NCBI RefSeq assembly: GCF_037893185.1
Contig: NZ_CP140772.1
Location: forward strand, 1,116,001-1,180,000
Direction of reading: 5' to 3'
From: Chitinophaga sp. 180180018-3
GTDB taxonomy: Bacteria > Bacteroidota > Bacteroidia > Chitinophagales > Chitinophagaceae
Length of the DNA: 64,000 nucleotides
This document shows, one piece after another, positions 18,717 to 26,789 of this stretch. The notes beneath the pieces are model-generated. The model was not told where the DNA came from and did no database searches. It saw only the letters and a program-made list of their open reading frames with translations. The translations under genes were made by a program, and so were the position numbers. Numbering within the stretch: the first letter of the stretch is position 1; each line of letters opens with the position of its first letter.

Positions 18717-19928
18717 TTATCTGGTAGATCTGAAAACCATCGTTGCCATCAATGCAGCCACCAATGCCGCACTACCGAAAAGTATAAATGTATTTTCCAA
18801 TCCATATGGCACCAGTAAGGAAAAAAGTAAACTTCCGAAACCATAACCTATAAACAGGAAGAAAGCGAATAGCCCTGTTGCAAGCCCTTTCCGGGACGAA
18901 AGGGTAGTAGCAATGGCAGCAAACAGGGGATGGGTCATATCAAAGCCCAGCGACAAAAGAGCCACTACTATATTAGAAGCTGCCAGAGGCAGCCGGCACC
19001 CCAGGCATATTGCTGATACGCCCCCAACAGCCAGGCCAACGGGTATTATTTTGTTTCGCCCGTATTTGTCGGCCATTCTGCCTATGAATGGCCCGAGCAC
19101 GAAACCAGGTATTCCATATCCCAGTAACGATAGTCCTATACCTGTTTCACCCAGGTGATAATTCCGGAAAAGCAGGTATCCCAGCCATGTGAATACGCCC
19201 GAATGAAACATGGCGTTGATGAGTACATAGCTATACGTACCAACTGCCCGTCGCTGGCCTAATATTTCCCGGATGGCCGGCCATATTTCCCCGGAGCTGA
19301 GCGCACCTGCTGCGGGCACGCTGCTAAATGACTCGCGGTATTGCAGCAATAATACAAATATCAGTGCACCCACTGCTGCCACGGAAAAGAATAGCCAGCT
19401 CCAGCCAATCAATGGCTCCAGCAGTGCGCCGGCAAATGATCCTAATGCCGTGCCCCCGGCCATACTGCCAAAGAAAATGCCCAGCGCATGCCCGCGCTTT
19501 TCATAACTGAAGGTATCACTTATCCAGCTGATAGTGGTGGGGGCAATACCTCCGGCTCCCAATCCGGTCAACAATCTGAACAGGATCATCTGATTTACGG
19601 TGCCCGAAAACCCGGTGCAGATGGTTAGTACAATAAAGCAACCCAATGAAAACAGAATCACCGGCAAACGGCCGTAACGATCCGATAACGGCGCGTAAAT
19701 CAGCGTCACGGCGCCATAGCCAAGCAGGTAGGATGGCTCGATAAAACTGGTTTGTTGTACGGTAACACCGAAGTAGGCCGACAAATGCGGTAGCAACGGC
19801 GCTACCATAAATCCCTGAAAAAAAATAAGGAAGGTGGCAAGTGAAATGATCCTCACTACCAATGTGGAGGAACGCAGATCCCCGTCCCGGTTGCCTGCGC
19901 CGGGAAAGGCCATTTGAGATAAACCCAT
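18717..19928 (-). CDS. Major facilitator superfamily transporter
   Basis: 403 residues from the ATG at 19928; a TTG at 19988 would add 20 residues but opens into a polar stretch with no signal. Twelve hydrophobic segments are visible. The loop motifs SDRYGRLPV (after helix 2) and GRMADKYGRNK (after helix 8) are the two copies of MFS motif A, as in drug/H+ antiporters and arabinose-efflux-like permeases. The substrate is not evident. It follows an AraC-family gene by 116 bases on the same strand, a common pairing in which the regulator controls the exporter. Confidence 0.88.
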   Translation of the reverse strand: MGLSQMAFPGAGNRDGDLRSSTLVVRIISLATFLIFFQGFMVAPLLPHLSAYFGVTVQQTSFIEPSYLLGYGAVTLIYAPLSDRYGRLPVILFSLGCFIVLTICTGFSGTVNQMILFRLLTGLGAGGIAPTTISWISDTFSYEKRGHALGIFFGSMAGGTALGSFAGALLEPLIGWSWLFFSVAAVGALIFVLLLQYRESFSSVPAAGALSSGEIWPAIREILGQRRAVGTYSYVLINAMFHSGVFTWLGYLLFRNYHLGETGIGLSLLGYGIPGFVLGPFIGRMADKYGRNKIIPVGLAVGGVSAICLGCRLPLAASNIVVALLSLGFDMTHPLFAAIATTLSSRKGLATGLFAFFLFIGYGFGSLLFSLLVPYGLENTFILFGSAALVAALMATMVFRSTR

Positions 19929-20044
19929 AAGTGACAGGTAAGAATTAGTAAAGTCCGGTTTGACCGGGTATGTTGTTTTACTACCCAAAATTCCTGCGAA
20001 GCGGCGTTATTCTCTTATACTAATCAGACAGATACTTGTACTTT

Positions 20045-21007
20045 TTATAGATCTCTATTTCCCTGAAAGCCGGGATCGAATTTTTTTAATGCTTCATTCC
20101 GGAATACGCCGGGGGTGGCGCCTGTCATTCGTTTAAAAAAACGGGTGAAGTAGGGAACATCGTTAAACTGAAGCAGGTAGGCTATTTCCGCTACCTGCAG
20201 AGGAGTATGCATCAGGTAACTTTTGGCTTCCAGTATCAGTTTTTCATGAATAAAGGAAGAAGCCGTACGCCCGCTGTATTGCCTGACAATACTATTGAGA
20301 TAGCTGGCATTCATATTCATCATCCGGGCAATGGTGCTTACCCCGGGCTTAGCTTTTGCTTTTCCGGACGATAACTGTGTGAAGTATTCATTTACCCGGC
20401 TGCGGAAGCGGTTCATGATAGTGGCATGATTCAGCTGAACCGCCGACTTCGCCGCTACTTTTCTGTAATACATCCTCCGGATACGGATCAGGTATACCCG
20501 TAACAGGTGTTGCAGTATATCAAATTTATCGGGATGATCGCTGTTCATTTCTTCCAGCATAATTTCGGCGGTATGGGTAAGTTCCGCTGCTTCTTTTTCC
20601 GTAAGACGGATAATCGTGTCTGCCTCCGCTGTAAGGAACGGAAACTCCTTTTCAAAGGAAGGGTGCAACATATCTATGCCGGCGAATGCCGGGGTAAAAC
20701 AACAGAGAAATCCATGAACCAGTTCCACCCGCTGCCAGCTCTCAATTTTTCCGGGCCATGTAAAATACAGGCTGTTTTTGGAGGTTTCTATTGTCTGATC
20801 CGGGAGAAGGAAGCGGATACCGGGTGTTTTACAGAAAACCAGGCGAAAGAAATTGCCCCTGAATAAAGGCATATATAATAATTTGCCCTTCGCCTGGTCT
20901 TCTATGCGCATAATAGTAAAGAAATCATTCTGAGCAGTGCCAATACGGAAGGTATTGTAAAAATCACTGATCGTATTTAATACTGGTATATGTCGCTGTG
21001 ATTTCAT
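20045..21007 (-). CDS. AraC-family transcriptional regulator
   Basis: 320 residues from the ATG at 21007; a TTG at 21019 would overlap the preceding gene by 4 bases and is less likely. The N-terminal 190 residues form a sensing domain without a specific motif I recognise. The C-terminal 100 residues contain the two AraC helix-turn-helix units: VSTIARMMNMNASYLNSIVR, then PLQVAEIAYLLQFNDVPYFT followed by RFFKRMTGATPGVFR. It starts 8 bases after the TPR gene stop, so the two are co-transcribed, and the MFS gene lies downstream on the same strand. It may regulate the MFS exporter. Confidence 0.9.
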   Translation of the reverse strand: MKSQRHIPVLNTISDFYNTFRIGTAQNDFFTIMRIEDQAKGKLLYMPLFRGNFFRLVFCKTPGIRFLLPDQTIETSKNSLYFTWPGKIESWQRVELVHGFLCCFTPAFAGIDMLHPSFEKEFPFLTAEADTIIRLTEKEAAELTHTAEIMLEEMNSDHPDKFDILQHLLRVYLIRIRRMYYRKVAAKSAVQLNHATIMNRFRSRVNEYFTQLSSGKAKAKPGVSTIARMMNMNASYLNSIVRQYSGRTASSFIHEKLILEAKSYLMHTPLQVAEIAYLLQFNDVPYFTRFFKRMTGATPGVFRNEALKKFDPGFQGNRDL

Positions 21008-21015
21008 AGCACAAC

Positions 21016-22884
21016 TCAAAAATCACATGTCTTGATCAACCCATTCGCCATCGTTATCTTTTTCATATCCCCATCGCTTTTAATCTCCACAAATTTCTCC
21101 AGTCGCTGCGAACGCTCTACCAGATAATCCTGGTCATAATAGTAATTGGTTACCTGCTGTACCGGCCCATTCTGCCATACGTCGGAACCGGTAAATATCC
21201 TGGCGGTTTTCCGCTGGTTGAAACTGTGAATGAGCTGAATAAAGTACCGGCCGGGCTTCAGTCCTTCGAAAATAAACCGCCCGTCGGCGCCGGTAGTAGT
21301 TTGCACCGAATACTGGTTTGCTTCCTCCGACATATACACGCCCGTATTTTTGCCTTCTTTTTTCTCTCTCAGCGAATACCAGTCTTCCAGGTAGGGCGTA
21401 ACAGGGAACAGCACCACTTTTACGCCGGCGGCATTGAAAATAAGTCCGTCTTTTTTCGTACAGGCTCTTCCCGCAATGCTGGAGGTACCACGACTCAACG
21501 CCGCAGTAGCCAGTTTGGGATCGAAGGTACTTTCCGGAAAAATTTCCTGCCGTGTTTTTCCTCCCGTTGCGGTTAACTTACCGCCTAAGTCGGCATATTT
21601 TTTCCGGTCAATATTTGCCAGCTTTTTCTGCCCGGTCGACTCATAGGCATCCGCGCGGTTATAATAGGCAATCTGGTTGGAAGGATCTTTTTCAATCGCT
21701 TTTGTATAGTTGGCAATAGCTTCCGCGAAATGCTGTTTATCGTGGTGTACCACTCCGATGTTCAGATAACCATTAGACATCTCAGGATTGAATTCCACCG
21801 CCTTCTGGTAATCTGCTAATGCTATTTCAGGTTGCTTCTTTGCATTCAGATAAATGTTTCCCCGTTCGAGATAAGCATCTGCGTTCCGTGGATCCACTTC
21901 AATGGCTTTGTTATAGTCGTTGAGGGCAGGCTCGAACTGTTCCCAGCGGGTATAGATATTTCCCCGGAAAAGGTAGTAATTCGATTTTTTAGGATCCAGT
22001 TCAATGGCCTTGTTATAGTCTTTAAATGCAAGGTCGGGTTTTCCCTGAAGCAGGTATACATTACCCCGGTTGCCGTAAAGGGAGGCGTCGTTGGGCGTGA
22101 GCTCAAGTACCTTGGCATAATCGGCCAGTGCCAGATCGAACTGACCTTTTTTCTTGTACATCACGCCGCGGTCAAACCAGGCATCCACATCTTTCGGATT
22201 CAGCTGAATTACTTTGGAGAAGTCGGTGATGGCGGGGTCGTACTGTTGTAAATCATAATAGGCATTGCCCCGGAGAAAATAGGCGTAATCATAATCCGGA
22301 TTTATCTGTATTGCCTTTGTATACTCGTCGATGGCCACTTTGGGCTGCTGCTTTCCTCCATAGATCATACCCCGTTTCGCATACGCCAGCGCAAACCGTG
22401 GATTCAGTTCCAGTGCCCTGGTATAATCGGCCATAGCAGCATCGCTTTTTTTCTGATAGTCGTATGCGGTGCCACGGGCGTAATACTCGAGGGCGGATTG
22501 GGGAGCACTCAGTAAGGCGATGGCTTTATCGAATGATTGGGCCGTTTGCGCATCGTTGCCCTGGTTTTTGTCGACCAACGCTTTGAAAGCATAAATCAAA
22601 CCGCTATTGGGATTCAGCCGTAGGGCTTTGTCGAAATCCGGGCTGGCCTGCGCAGTTTTGGCATCGGCCAGAAGCGCTCTGCCGTGGATGGCATAGGCCA
22701 TCAGGTCATTCTTATTGGCACTGATGGCAGCTGCGGAAAGGTCCCGTGCCTGCGCGAAATGACCTTCCGTTAATTGCGTCAGCGCATTTGCTGTGTTGTT
22801 GTTTTGACCAGATGCTGTGGAGATGATACCGCTGATAATGACCGATGCTATGGAAACTGATAACCGGTTAACTGCTTGTTTCAT
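21016..22884 (-). CDS. Exported TPR-repeat protein with a C-terminal carboxypeptidase-like domain
   Basis: 622 residues. A signal peptide ends near residue 26 (ASGQ). At least ten consecutive 34-residue tetratricopeptide repeats run from about 85 to 425, with the usual Ala-Gly-Tyr-Asn-Pro pattern (for example GNAYYDLQQYDPAITDFSK). The C-terminal 180 residues end with a beta-sandwich of the carboxypeptidase regulatory type (TTGADGRFIFEGLKPGRY). Such proteins act as periplasmic or outer-membrane scaffolds; the partner is unknown. First gene of a minus-strand unit with an AraC regulator 8 bases downstream. A promoter element of the TAnnTTTG form lies 78 bases upstream. Confidence 0.85.
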   Translation of the reverse strand: MKQAVNRLSVSIASVIISGIISTASGQNNNTANALTQLTEGHFAQARDLSAAAISANKNDLMAYAIHGRALLADAKTAQASPDFDKALRLNPNSGLIYAFKALVDKNQGNDAQTAQSFDKAIALLSAPQSALEYYARGTAYDYQKKSDAAMADYTRALELNPRFALAYAKRGMIYGGKQQPKVAIDEYTKAIQINPDYDYAYFLRGNAYYDLQQYDPAITDFSKVIQLNPKDVDAWFDRGVMYKKKGQFDLALADYAKVLELTPNDASLYGNRGNVYLLQGKPDLAFKDYNKAIELDPKKSNYYLFRGNIYTRWEQFEPALNDYNKAIEVDPRNADAYLERGNIYLNAKKQPEIALADYQKAVEFNPEMSNGYLNIGVVHHDKQHFAEAIANYTKAIEKDPSNQIAYYNRADAYESTGQKKLANIDRKKYADLGGKLTATGGKTRQEIFPESTFDPKLATAALSRGTSSIAGRACTKKDGLIFNAAGVKVVLFPVTPYLEDWYSLREKKEGKNTGVYMSEEANQYSVQTTTGADGRFIFEGLKPGRYFIQLIHSFNQRKTARIFTGSDVWQNGPVQQVTNYYYDQDYLVERSQRLEKFVEIKSDGDMKKITMANGLIKTCDF

Positions 22885-22961
22885 GAATTTGCTGATTAAT
22901 GATATGGGTTGGGAGAAACCGGGTTATGAACAACGTTTAACAAAAAACCGGTATCCGGCAC

Positions 22962-22969
22962 CAAAGATA
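22962..22969 (-). promoter_or_regulatory. Promoter -7 element for the TPR/AraC unit
   Basis: CAAAGATA on the plus strand reads TATCTTTG on the minus strand, an exact TAnnTTTG element 78 bases upstream of the TPR start codon. No clear -33 TTG. Confidence 0.45.
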
Positions 22970-23033
22970 GTGCACAAATGTGTATATCGGGAAGAGGTAT
23001 ATTTTATTTATATTTAGGCAATACGACCATATA

Positions 23034-23579
23034 ATGACCTCAAAAAAGAAGTATACGATAGCCTGGGTACTGATAATAGCAGCCATTTGCTGGATGGGGT
23101 GTTTTAGCCATTGGACGGAGAAGGAGCGAAGGGAGTTCCGTGAAAAATGTGACGCAACGGATAGTACAGACAATATCACTTTTCAAATGGTGGGTTTCAG
23201 TTATGAAGAGATAGAGCCTTTATTGATCAGGCATCTGAGGAATGGCAGCCAGGCAGATTCCTTTTACGTACATTTTTCCCGCTACAGGTATGATTCTGTC
23301 AGAAGTACTTACAGTGAAGCTACCGACACCCGGTTTTGTGTAAACGATACTTACCAGTTTGTTGTAAAAAATGCGCCGCCATTTGTGCTCGCAGATATGA
23401 AAATGGTGATGTGGGCGCAGTATACGATGGGGGGCGAAGGTTATGGTTGTGTAATGGGAGATTATACAATCAATGGGGTGAGATATCAGGATGCGAATCC
23501 TTCGTTTATAAAACCAGGGTTCCGGTATCCCTGGGAAAAGGCCGATAGTGCTGAAGTGGGAAAGAAAAATAAGAAATAG
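23034..23579 (+). CDS. Hypothetical membrane-anchored or lipid-anchored protein
   Basis: 181 residues from the ATG at 23034; a GTG 54 bases upstream is in frame but adds residues before the natural lysine-rich start MTSKKKYT. One hydrophobic segment (about 9-23, WVLIIAAICWMGC) may be a signal anchor or a lipoprotein signal ending at Cys23. The rest is soluble, rich in Tyr and acidic residues, with no motif I recognise. Divergent from the TPR gene; it ends before a strong hairpin shared with the convergent gene at 23678. Confidence 0.6.
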   Translation: MTSKKKYTIAWVLIIAAICWMGCFSHWTEKERREFREKCDATDSTDNITFQMVGFSYEEIEPLLIRHLRNGSQADSFYVHFSRYRYDSVRSTYSEATDTRFCVNDTYQFVVKNAPPFVLADMKMVMWAQYTMGGEGYGCVMGDYTINGVRYQDANPSFIKPGFRYPWEKADSAEVGKKNKK

Positions 23580-23606
23580 GAATCAGTTACCTGAATGAAA
23601 TAAAAT

Positions 23607-23634
23607 ATGCCGGTGTTGTTGGCAACACCGGCAT
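23607..23634. terminator. Bidirectional hairpin between convergent genes
   Basis: ATGCCGGTGTTG (23607-23618), loop TTGG, CAACACCGGCAT (23623-23634): a perfect 12-bp stem lying between two convergent genes. There are only short AT tracts on both sides rather than a clean T run. Confidence 0.75.
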
Positions 23635-23677
23635 TATAAATTTAACCAATCTCATCAGCGATAATTACCTCTGCAGC

Positions 23678-24190
23678 TTAGTCATCCTCCCCATGCTTAT
23701 GACCACGGCCATATCCATGACCATTGTCGTGCCCGTTTTCTTTCCAGTGGCCTTTTCCCTGATTATCATCGTTGCCACGGTTGTATTTGCGATAGCGTTC
23801 ATCGCGGCTGTCGCGGATCAGATCCTGTTTGCCGTACCAGCCTTTATACCGGCCATATTCCCTGCGGTAGTAGTCGTCTCTCAGGTAAGGTCTTGATTCG
23901 TTGATCACTACCTTATATCCGCGGTAAAGGTCGTAGTTATAGCGGGGAGGCAGTGAAGGAGCGAATATCCAACGGTCGTCGTTGTAATAGATAAACTGAC
24001 GTTGCGGAACAGAATAATAAGCATCAATGTCGGGCATATAGTAGTATTCGGCGTGGTCGTACCCAACAGGGCCCCACAAAGGCTGATTGCCAATATTCAC
24101 ATTCACATTAAGACGAACCTGGGCAGTGGTAGCCGGAGCGTAGTATAAACCGGCAATGAACAGAATGGCCACTAAGGTGATCTTTTTCAT
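23678..24190 (-). CDS. Exported Tyr-rich protein with a His/Gly-rich tail
   Basis: 170 residues. A signal peptide ends near residue 23 (ATTAQ). The mature part contains many Tyr and Arg residues (YYRREYGRYKGWYG) and ends in a low-complexity tail rich in Gly, His, Asn and Lys (residues about 140-170) with alternating HG pairs that could bind metal. I know similar short periplasmic proteins from Bacteroidota, all uncharacterised. Single gene, convergent with the hypothetical gene at 23034. Confidence 0.65.
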   Translation of the reverse strand: MKKITLVAILFIAGLYYAPATTAQVRLNVNVNIGNQPLWGPVGYDHAEYYYMPDIDAYYSVPQRQFIYYNDDRWIFAPSLPPRYNYDLYRGYKVVINESRPYLRDDYYRREYGRYKGWYGKQDLIRDSRDERYRKYNRGNDDNQGKGHWKENGHDNGHGYGRGHKHGEDD

Positions 24191-24314
24191 AATAGTATGG
24201 TTTATAATGGAGGGAATGCCAAATTAATGCCAGTTCGGTTGAACCAGTCAGAAAAAGTTACGTTAAATTTCAGCGGAATGCAGAAATTTAACAGATGTTA
24301 ATAAAATATCGGCC

Positions 24315-24800
24315 ATGAAAACGCTAATCCTATTGCTGGGCGCCCCTAATGATGAGCGGGGAGGGCTGAGCCAGATTGCTGTGGAACGGGGAGAATGTGC
24401 TTATCACTTATATGCAGCCAATGATAATGTGAATATATTATGCACTGGTGGTTTCGGGGAGCATTTCAATACCACTACCCGGCCACATGCCTTTTATGCC
24501 AAAGCTGCCCTGATGAAAAAAGGGGCCAGGGAAGAGGATTTTCTGCCGTTTGTGTTGTCGGCAAATACTTATGAAGATATTGAAAAAGCCAGGCCCGTTA
24601 TTGAAAAAGCGCAACCCGATCTGCTCATAATAGTTACATCGGACTTCCACATGGAAAGGGTGAGGCTATTGCAGGAACGGATCCTTAACTATCCAAATGT
24701 ACTTTTTGTACCTGCGCGTTCAGGCCTGCCTGCCGGAGAGATGGAGGGGTTGGTGGCACATGAGCAACGAGCCATAGAAAGAATTAAAAATTGGGAATGA
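24315..24800 (+). CDS. DUF218/YdcF-family protein
   Basis: 161 residues with the YdcF/SanA/ElyC core: an N-terminal strand LILLLGAPND, the central SANTYEDIEKARPVI (compare S-x-N-T-x-E-N in the family) and LIIVTSDFHMERVRLL (V-T-S-x-F-H-x-x-R). Members are linked to cell-envelope precursor metabolism, but the reaction is unsettled. This copy lacks the N-terminal membrane anchor of SanA/ElyC and appears cytosolic. Its last codons and stop (WE*, TGA at 24798-24800) lie inside the left arm of the long inverted repeat 24794-24882, so the C-terminus was probably set by that repeat. Confidence 0.8.
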   Translation: MKTLILLLGAPNDERGGLSQIAVERGECAYHLYAANDNVNILCTGGFGEHFNTTTRPHAFYAKAALMKKGAREEDFLPFVLSANTYEDIEKARPVIEKAQPDLLIIVTSDFHMERVRLLQERILNYPNVLFVPARSGLPAGEMEGLVAHEQRAIERIKNWE

Positions 24801-24882
24801 AGAAAGAAGAAATAGCGCGAAGACCTTATCGAAATATAGTAAATCGATAAGGTCTTCGCGCTATTTCTTCTTTCTTCATTCC
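24794..24882. repeat. 39-bp perfect inverted repeat (hairpin family member 3)
   Basis: The arm 24794-24832 is perfectly complementary to 24844-24882 around an 11-base AT-rich loop. The outer text GGAATGAAGAAAGAAGAAAT aligns with the repeats at 10970 and 12331; the inner text GCGCGAAGACCTTATCGA is its own. It carries the stop codon of the DUF218 gene and lies 57 bases before the ECF sigma gene, so it insulates that locus from upstream transcription. Confidence 0.9.
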
Positions 24883-24939
24883 TAATTCTTAATTTTTATC
24901 TCTATTTTGTGCCTACTAATCACAGAGGCGCAGAAGTGA

Positions 24940-25488
24940 ATGTATCAACCAGAATCAATTGATCCGGCTTCATTTGAGGGGCTATTCCGGCTTCACTATA
25001 CATTTTTGTGCGCCACTGCCTACCATATGCTGGAGGATGAGGAGGCTGCCAAAGATGTAGTGCAGGACTTTTTTCTTTATTGCTGGGATAAACGCGAGGT
25101 GATCCGGATTACGCAGAACTTCAAGGGGTATGCTATCCGGGCCGTCCGGAATGCCTGTATTAATTACCTGAAAAGATCGGGCAAAACTTCTTTCGACGAG
25201 CCTGAAGTACTGGAGAACGCCGCGAAACAACCAGTAGAAGAAGATATGGAACAGACTTCCAACAGGGATGCCGCCTTATGGGCGGCTATTGAGCGTTTAC
25301 CCGCCCAACGCCGGCATATATTCCTGCTGAGTAACCGGGATGGGTTTAAATACAAGGATATAGCCGATCAGTTAAATATCTCGATAAACACTGTTAAAAC
25401 ACAGATCAAATTGGCTTACCAATATCTCCGAAAGGAATGCGAATGGATGATAAAACTTATCTGCATCCTGTTTTTTTTAAAAAAATAA
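24940..25488 (+). CDS. ECF RNA polymerase sigma factor (locus 3)
   Basis: 182 residues. Region 2 runs from about 12 to 90 (FEGLFRLHYTFLCATAYHM, then EEAAKDVVQDFFLYCWDKR), region 4 from about 108 to 165 with the helix-turn-helix FKYKDIADQLNISINTVKTQ. The C-terminus is unusually hydrophobic (MIKLICILFFLKK). FecR begins 52 bases downstream and an STN-bearing SusC follows, the standard cell-surface signalling arrangement: the loaded SusC contacts FecR, which frees this sigma factor. A bipartite motif repeated at three places in the following 14 kb is the likely promoter it recognises. Confidence 0.93.
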   Translation: MYQPESIDPASFEGLFRLHYTFLCATAYHMLEDEEAAKDVVQDFFLYCWDKREVIRITQNFKGYAIRAVRNACINYLKRSGKTSFDEPEVLENAAKQPVEEDMEQTSNRDAALWAAIERLPAQRRHIFLLSNRDGFKYKDIADQLNISINTVKTQIKLAYQYLRKECEWMIKLICILFFLKK

Positions 25489-25497
25489 TCACCGGCC

Positions 25498-25530
25498 TTC
25501 ACCCTTTTTTAAAACTTGATTGCCTTTAAT
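25498..25530 (+). promoter_or_regulatory. Putative ECF-sigma promoter A, before fecR
   Basis: TTCACCC (25498-25504) followed by six T, then 15 bases after TTCACCC the second element TTGCC at 25520-25524 continuing TTTAA. The same two elements with the same spacing occur at 34897 and 39397. The fecR start codon is 16 bases after TTGCC, so the leader would be very short. Confidence 0.6.
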
Positions 25531-25540
25531 ACGGATAATT

Positions 25541-26671
25541 ATGGACACATCAGATAAGGAAATAAACTGGGATAAGCTGCTGGCTGCATTGGATGGCACT
25601 AACAGAGAGCCGTTGAATGCAGAGGAGAAAGCCATGTTAGAGATGGCGCAGGAGGTACAGGGTAAGCTCAATGTATATGACAGATTTCCTGTGGATGAAG
25701 GCTGGCAGCGTTTCAATGATGCCCGCGAAGCCCGCAGGCCTAAGATAGTGTGGTGGCGGTCGGCCTGGAAAACAGGAGTTGCTGCAGCAGTATTGCTCGG
25801 CATCGTAGTTACTGCCGGCTTCTGGCTTCGGAAACAGTCGGCGCATCAGCCGCAGGCAGTTGCCAAAGCAGATCTGAAACCCTCTCACCAGGTACAGCTG
25901 CTATCTGCCGGGAAGGTAATTACGCTGGACAGCGTACCGCAAACCCTGCAATACAGCAACGGTGTAAAAGTACAGGCTAATGCCAACAGCGTCGTTTACC
26001 AGCAGGAAAATGAAGCAGCGTCGGTAAAAACCCTGGATACATTAGTAGTGCCCCGGGGAAATAAGATCAGGATTGCATTGGCAGACGGTACAGGGGTATG
26101 GGTGAATGCTGCAACAAAACTGATATACCCTACCATTTTCGATGGCAGCAAGCGGGAAGTATGGTTACAGGGAGAAGCTTTTTTTGAAGTGGCAGCTAAT
26201 CAGCACCAGCCATTTATAGTGCATACCGCCGGGGGGATGAATGTAAAGGTGCTGGGTACAACATTTAATATAAATACCTATAACACAACGGATATTCAAA
26301 CAACACTGGCATCGGGCAAGGTAAGCGTTGGAGCAACCACCAGCGATATTATATTATCTCCCGGGGAGCAGGCGATTTACAACGAACAAAATGGGGCTTT
26401 AAGAAAGCAACAGGCGGATATCGGGATCGTTACCGCCTGGAAGGATAACAATATCTATTTCGAGGAAACGCCCCTACTGGAAATTACGAATAGCCTTGGC
26501 CGTAGTTTCGACTATGATTTTAAATTCGAAGATACTTTGTTAGAAAAACTGAGCTTTACACTGATGATGCAAAAACCAGCCGATTTGCAGGGCGTACTCA
26601 ACCAGATCCACCTCTCAGCAGGAAATATAACGTTCCGCGTGCAGGGCAGAACGGTGTATATAAGCCGGTAA
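25541..26671 (+). CDS. FecR-family anti-sigma factor (locus 3)
   Basis: 376 residues from the ATG at 25541 (a TTG seven codons upstream lies inside the promoter-like motif). The cytoplasmic N-terminal part (1-75) would hold the sigma factor; one membrane helix spans about 78-97 (GVAAAVLLGIVVTAGFWL); the periplasmic FecR domain covers about 165-270 with LADGTGVWVNAATKLIYP and EAFFEVAANQHQPF; a DUF4974 domain closes the protein (from about 300) and is the part expected to meet the STN domain of SusC. It sits between the sigma gene and the SusC gene. Confidence 0.93.
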   Translation: MDTSDKEINWDKLLAALDGTNREPLNAEEKAMLEMAQEVQGKLNVYDRFPVDEGWQRFNDAREARRPKIVWWRSAWKTGVAAAVLLGIVVTAGFWLRKQSAHQPQAVAKADLKPSHQVQLLSAGKVITLDSVPQTLQYSNGVKVQANANSVVYQQENEAASVKTLDTLVVPRGNKIRIALADGTGVWVNAATKLIYPTIFDGSKREVWLQGEAFFEVAANQHQPFIVHTAGGMNVKVLGTTFNINTYNTTDIQTTLASGKVSVGATTSDIILSPGEQAIYNEQNGALRKQQADIGIVTAWKDNNIYFEETPLLEITNSLGRSFDYDFKFEDTLLEKLSFTLMMQKPADLQGVLNQIHLSAGNITFRVQGRTVYISR

Positions 26672-26789
26672 CAGGTAACAGGGACAAGAAAAATAACGTA
26701 TGTAGAAATGTTGCTGCTGAAGACACTGCAGATGCTTCAGTAGCTATGTGCAGCCATATGCGCTGCTTTAACTTTAATATCAAACCAAA

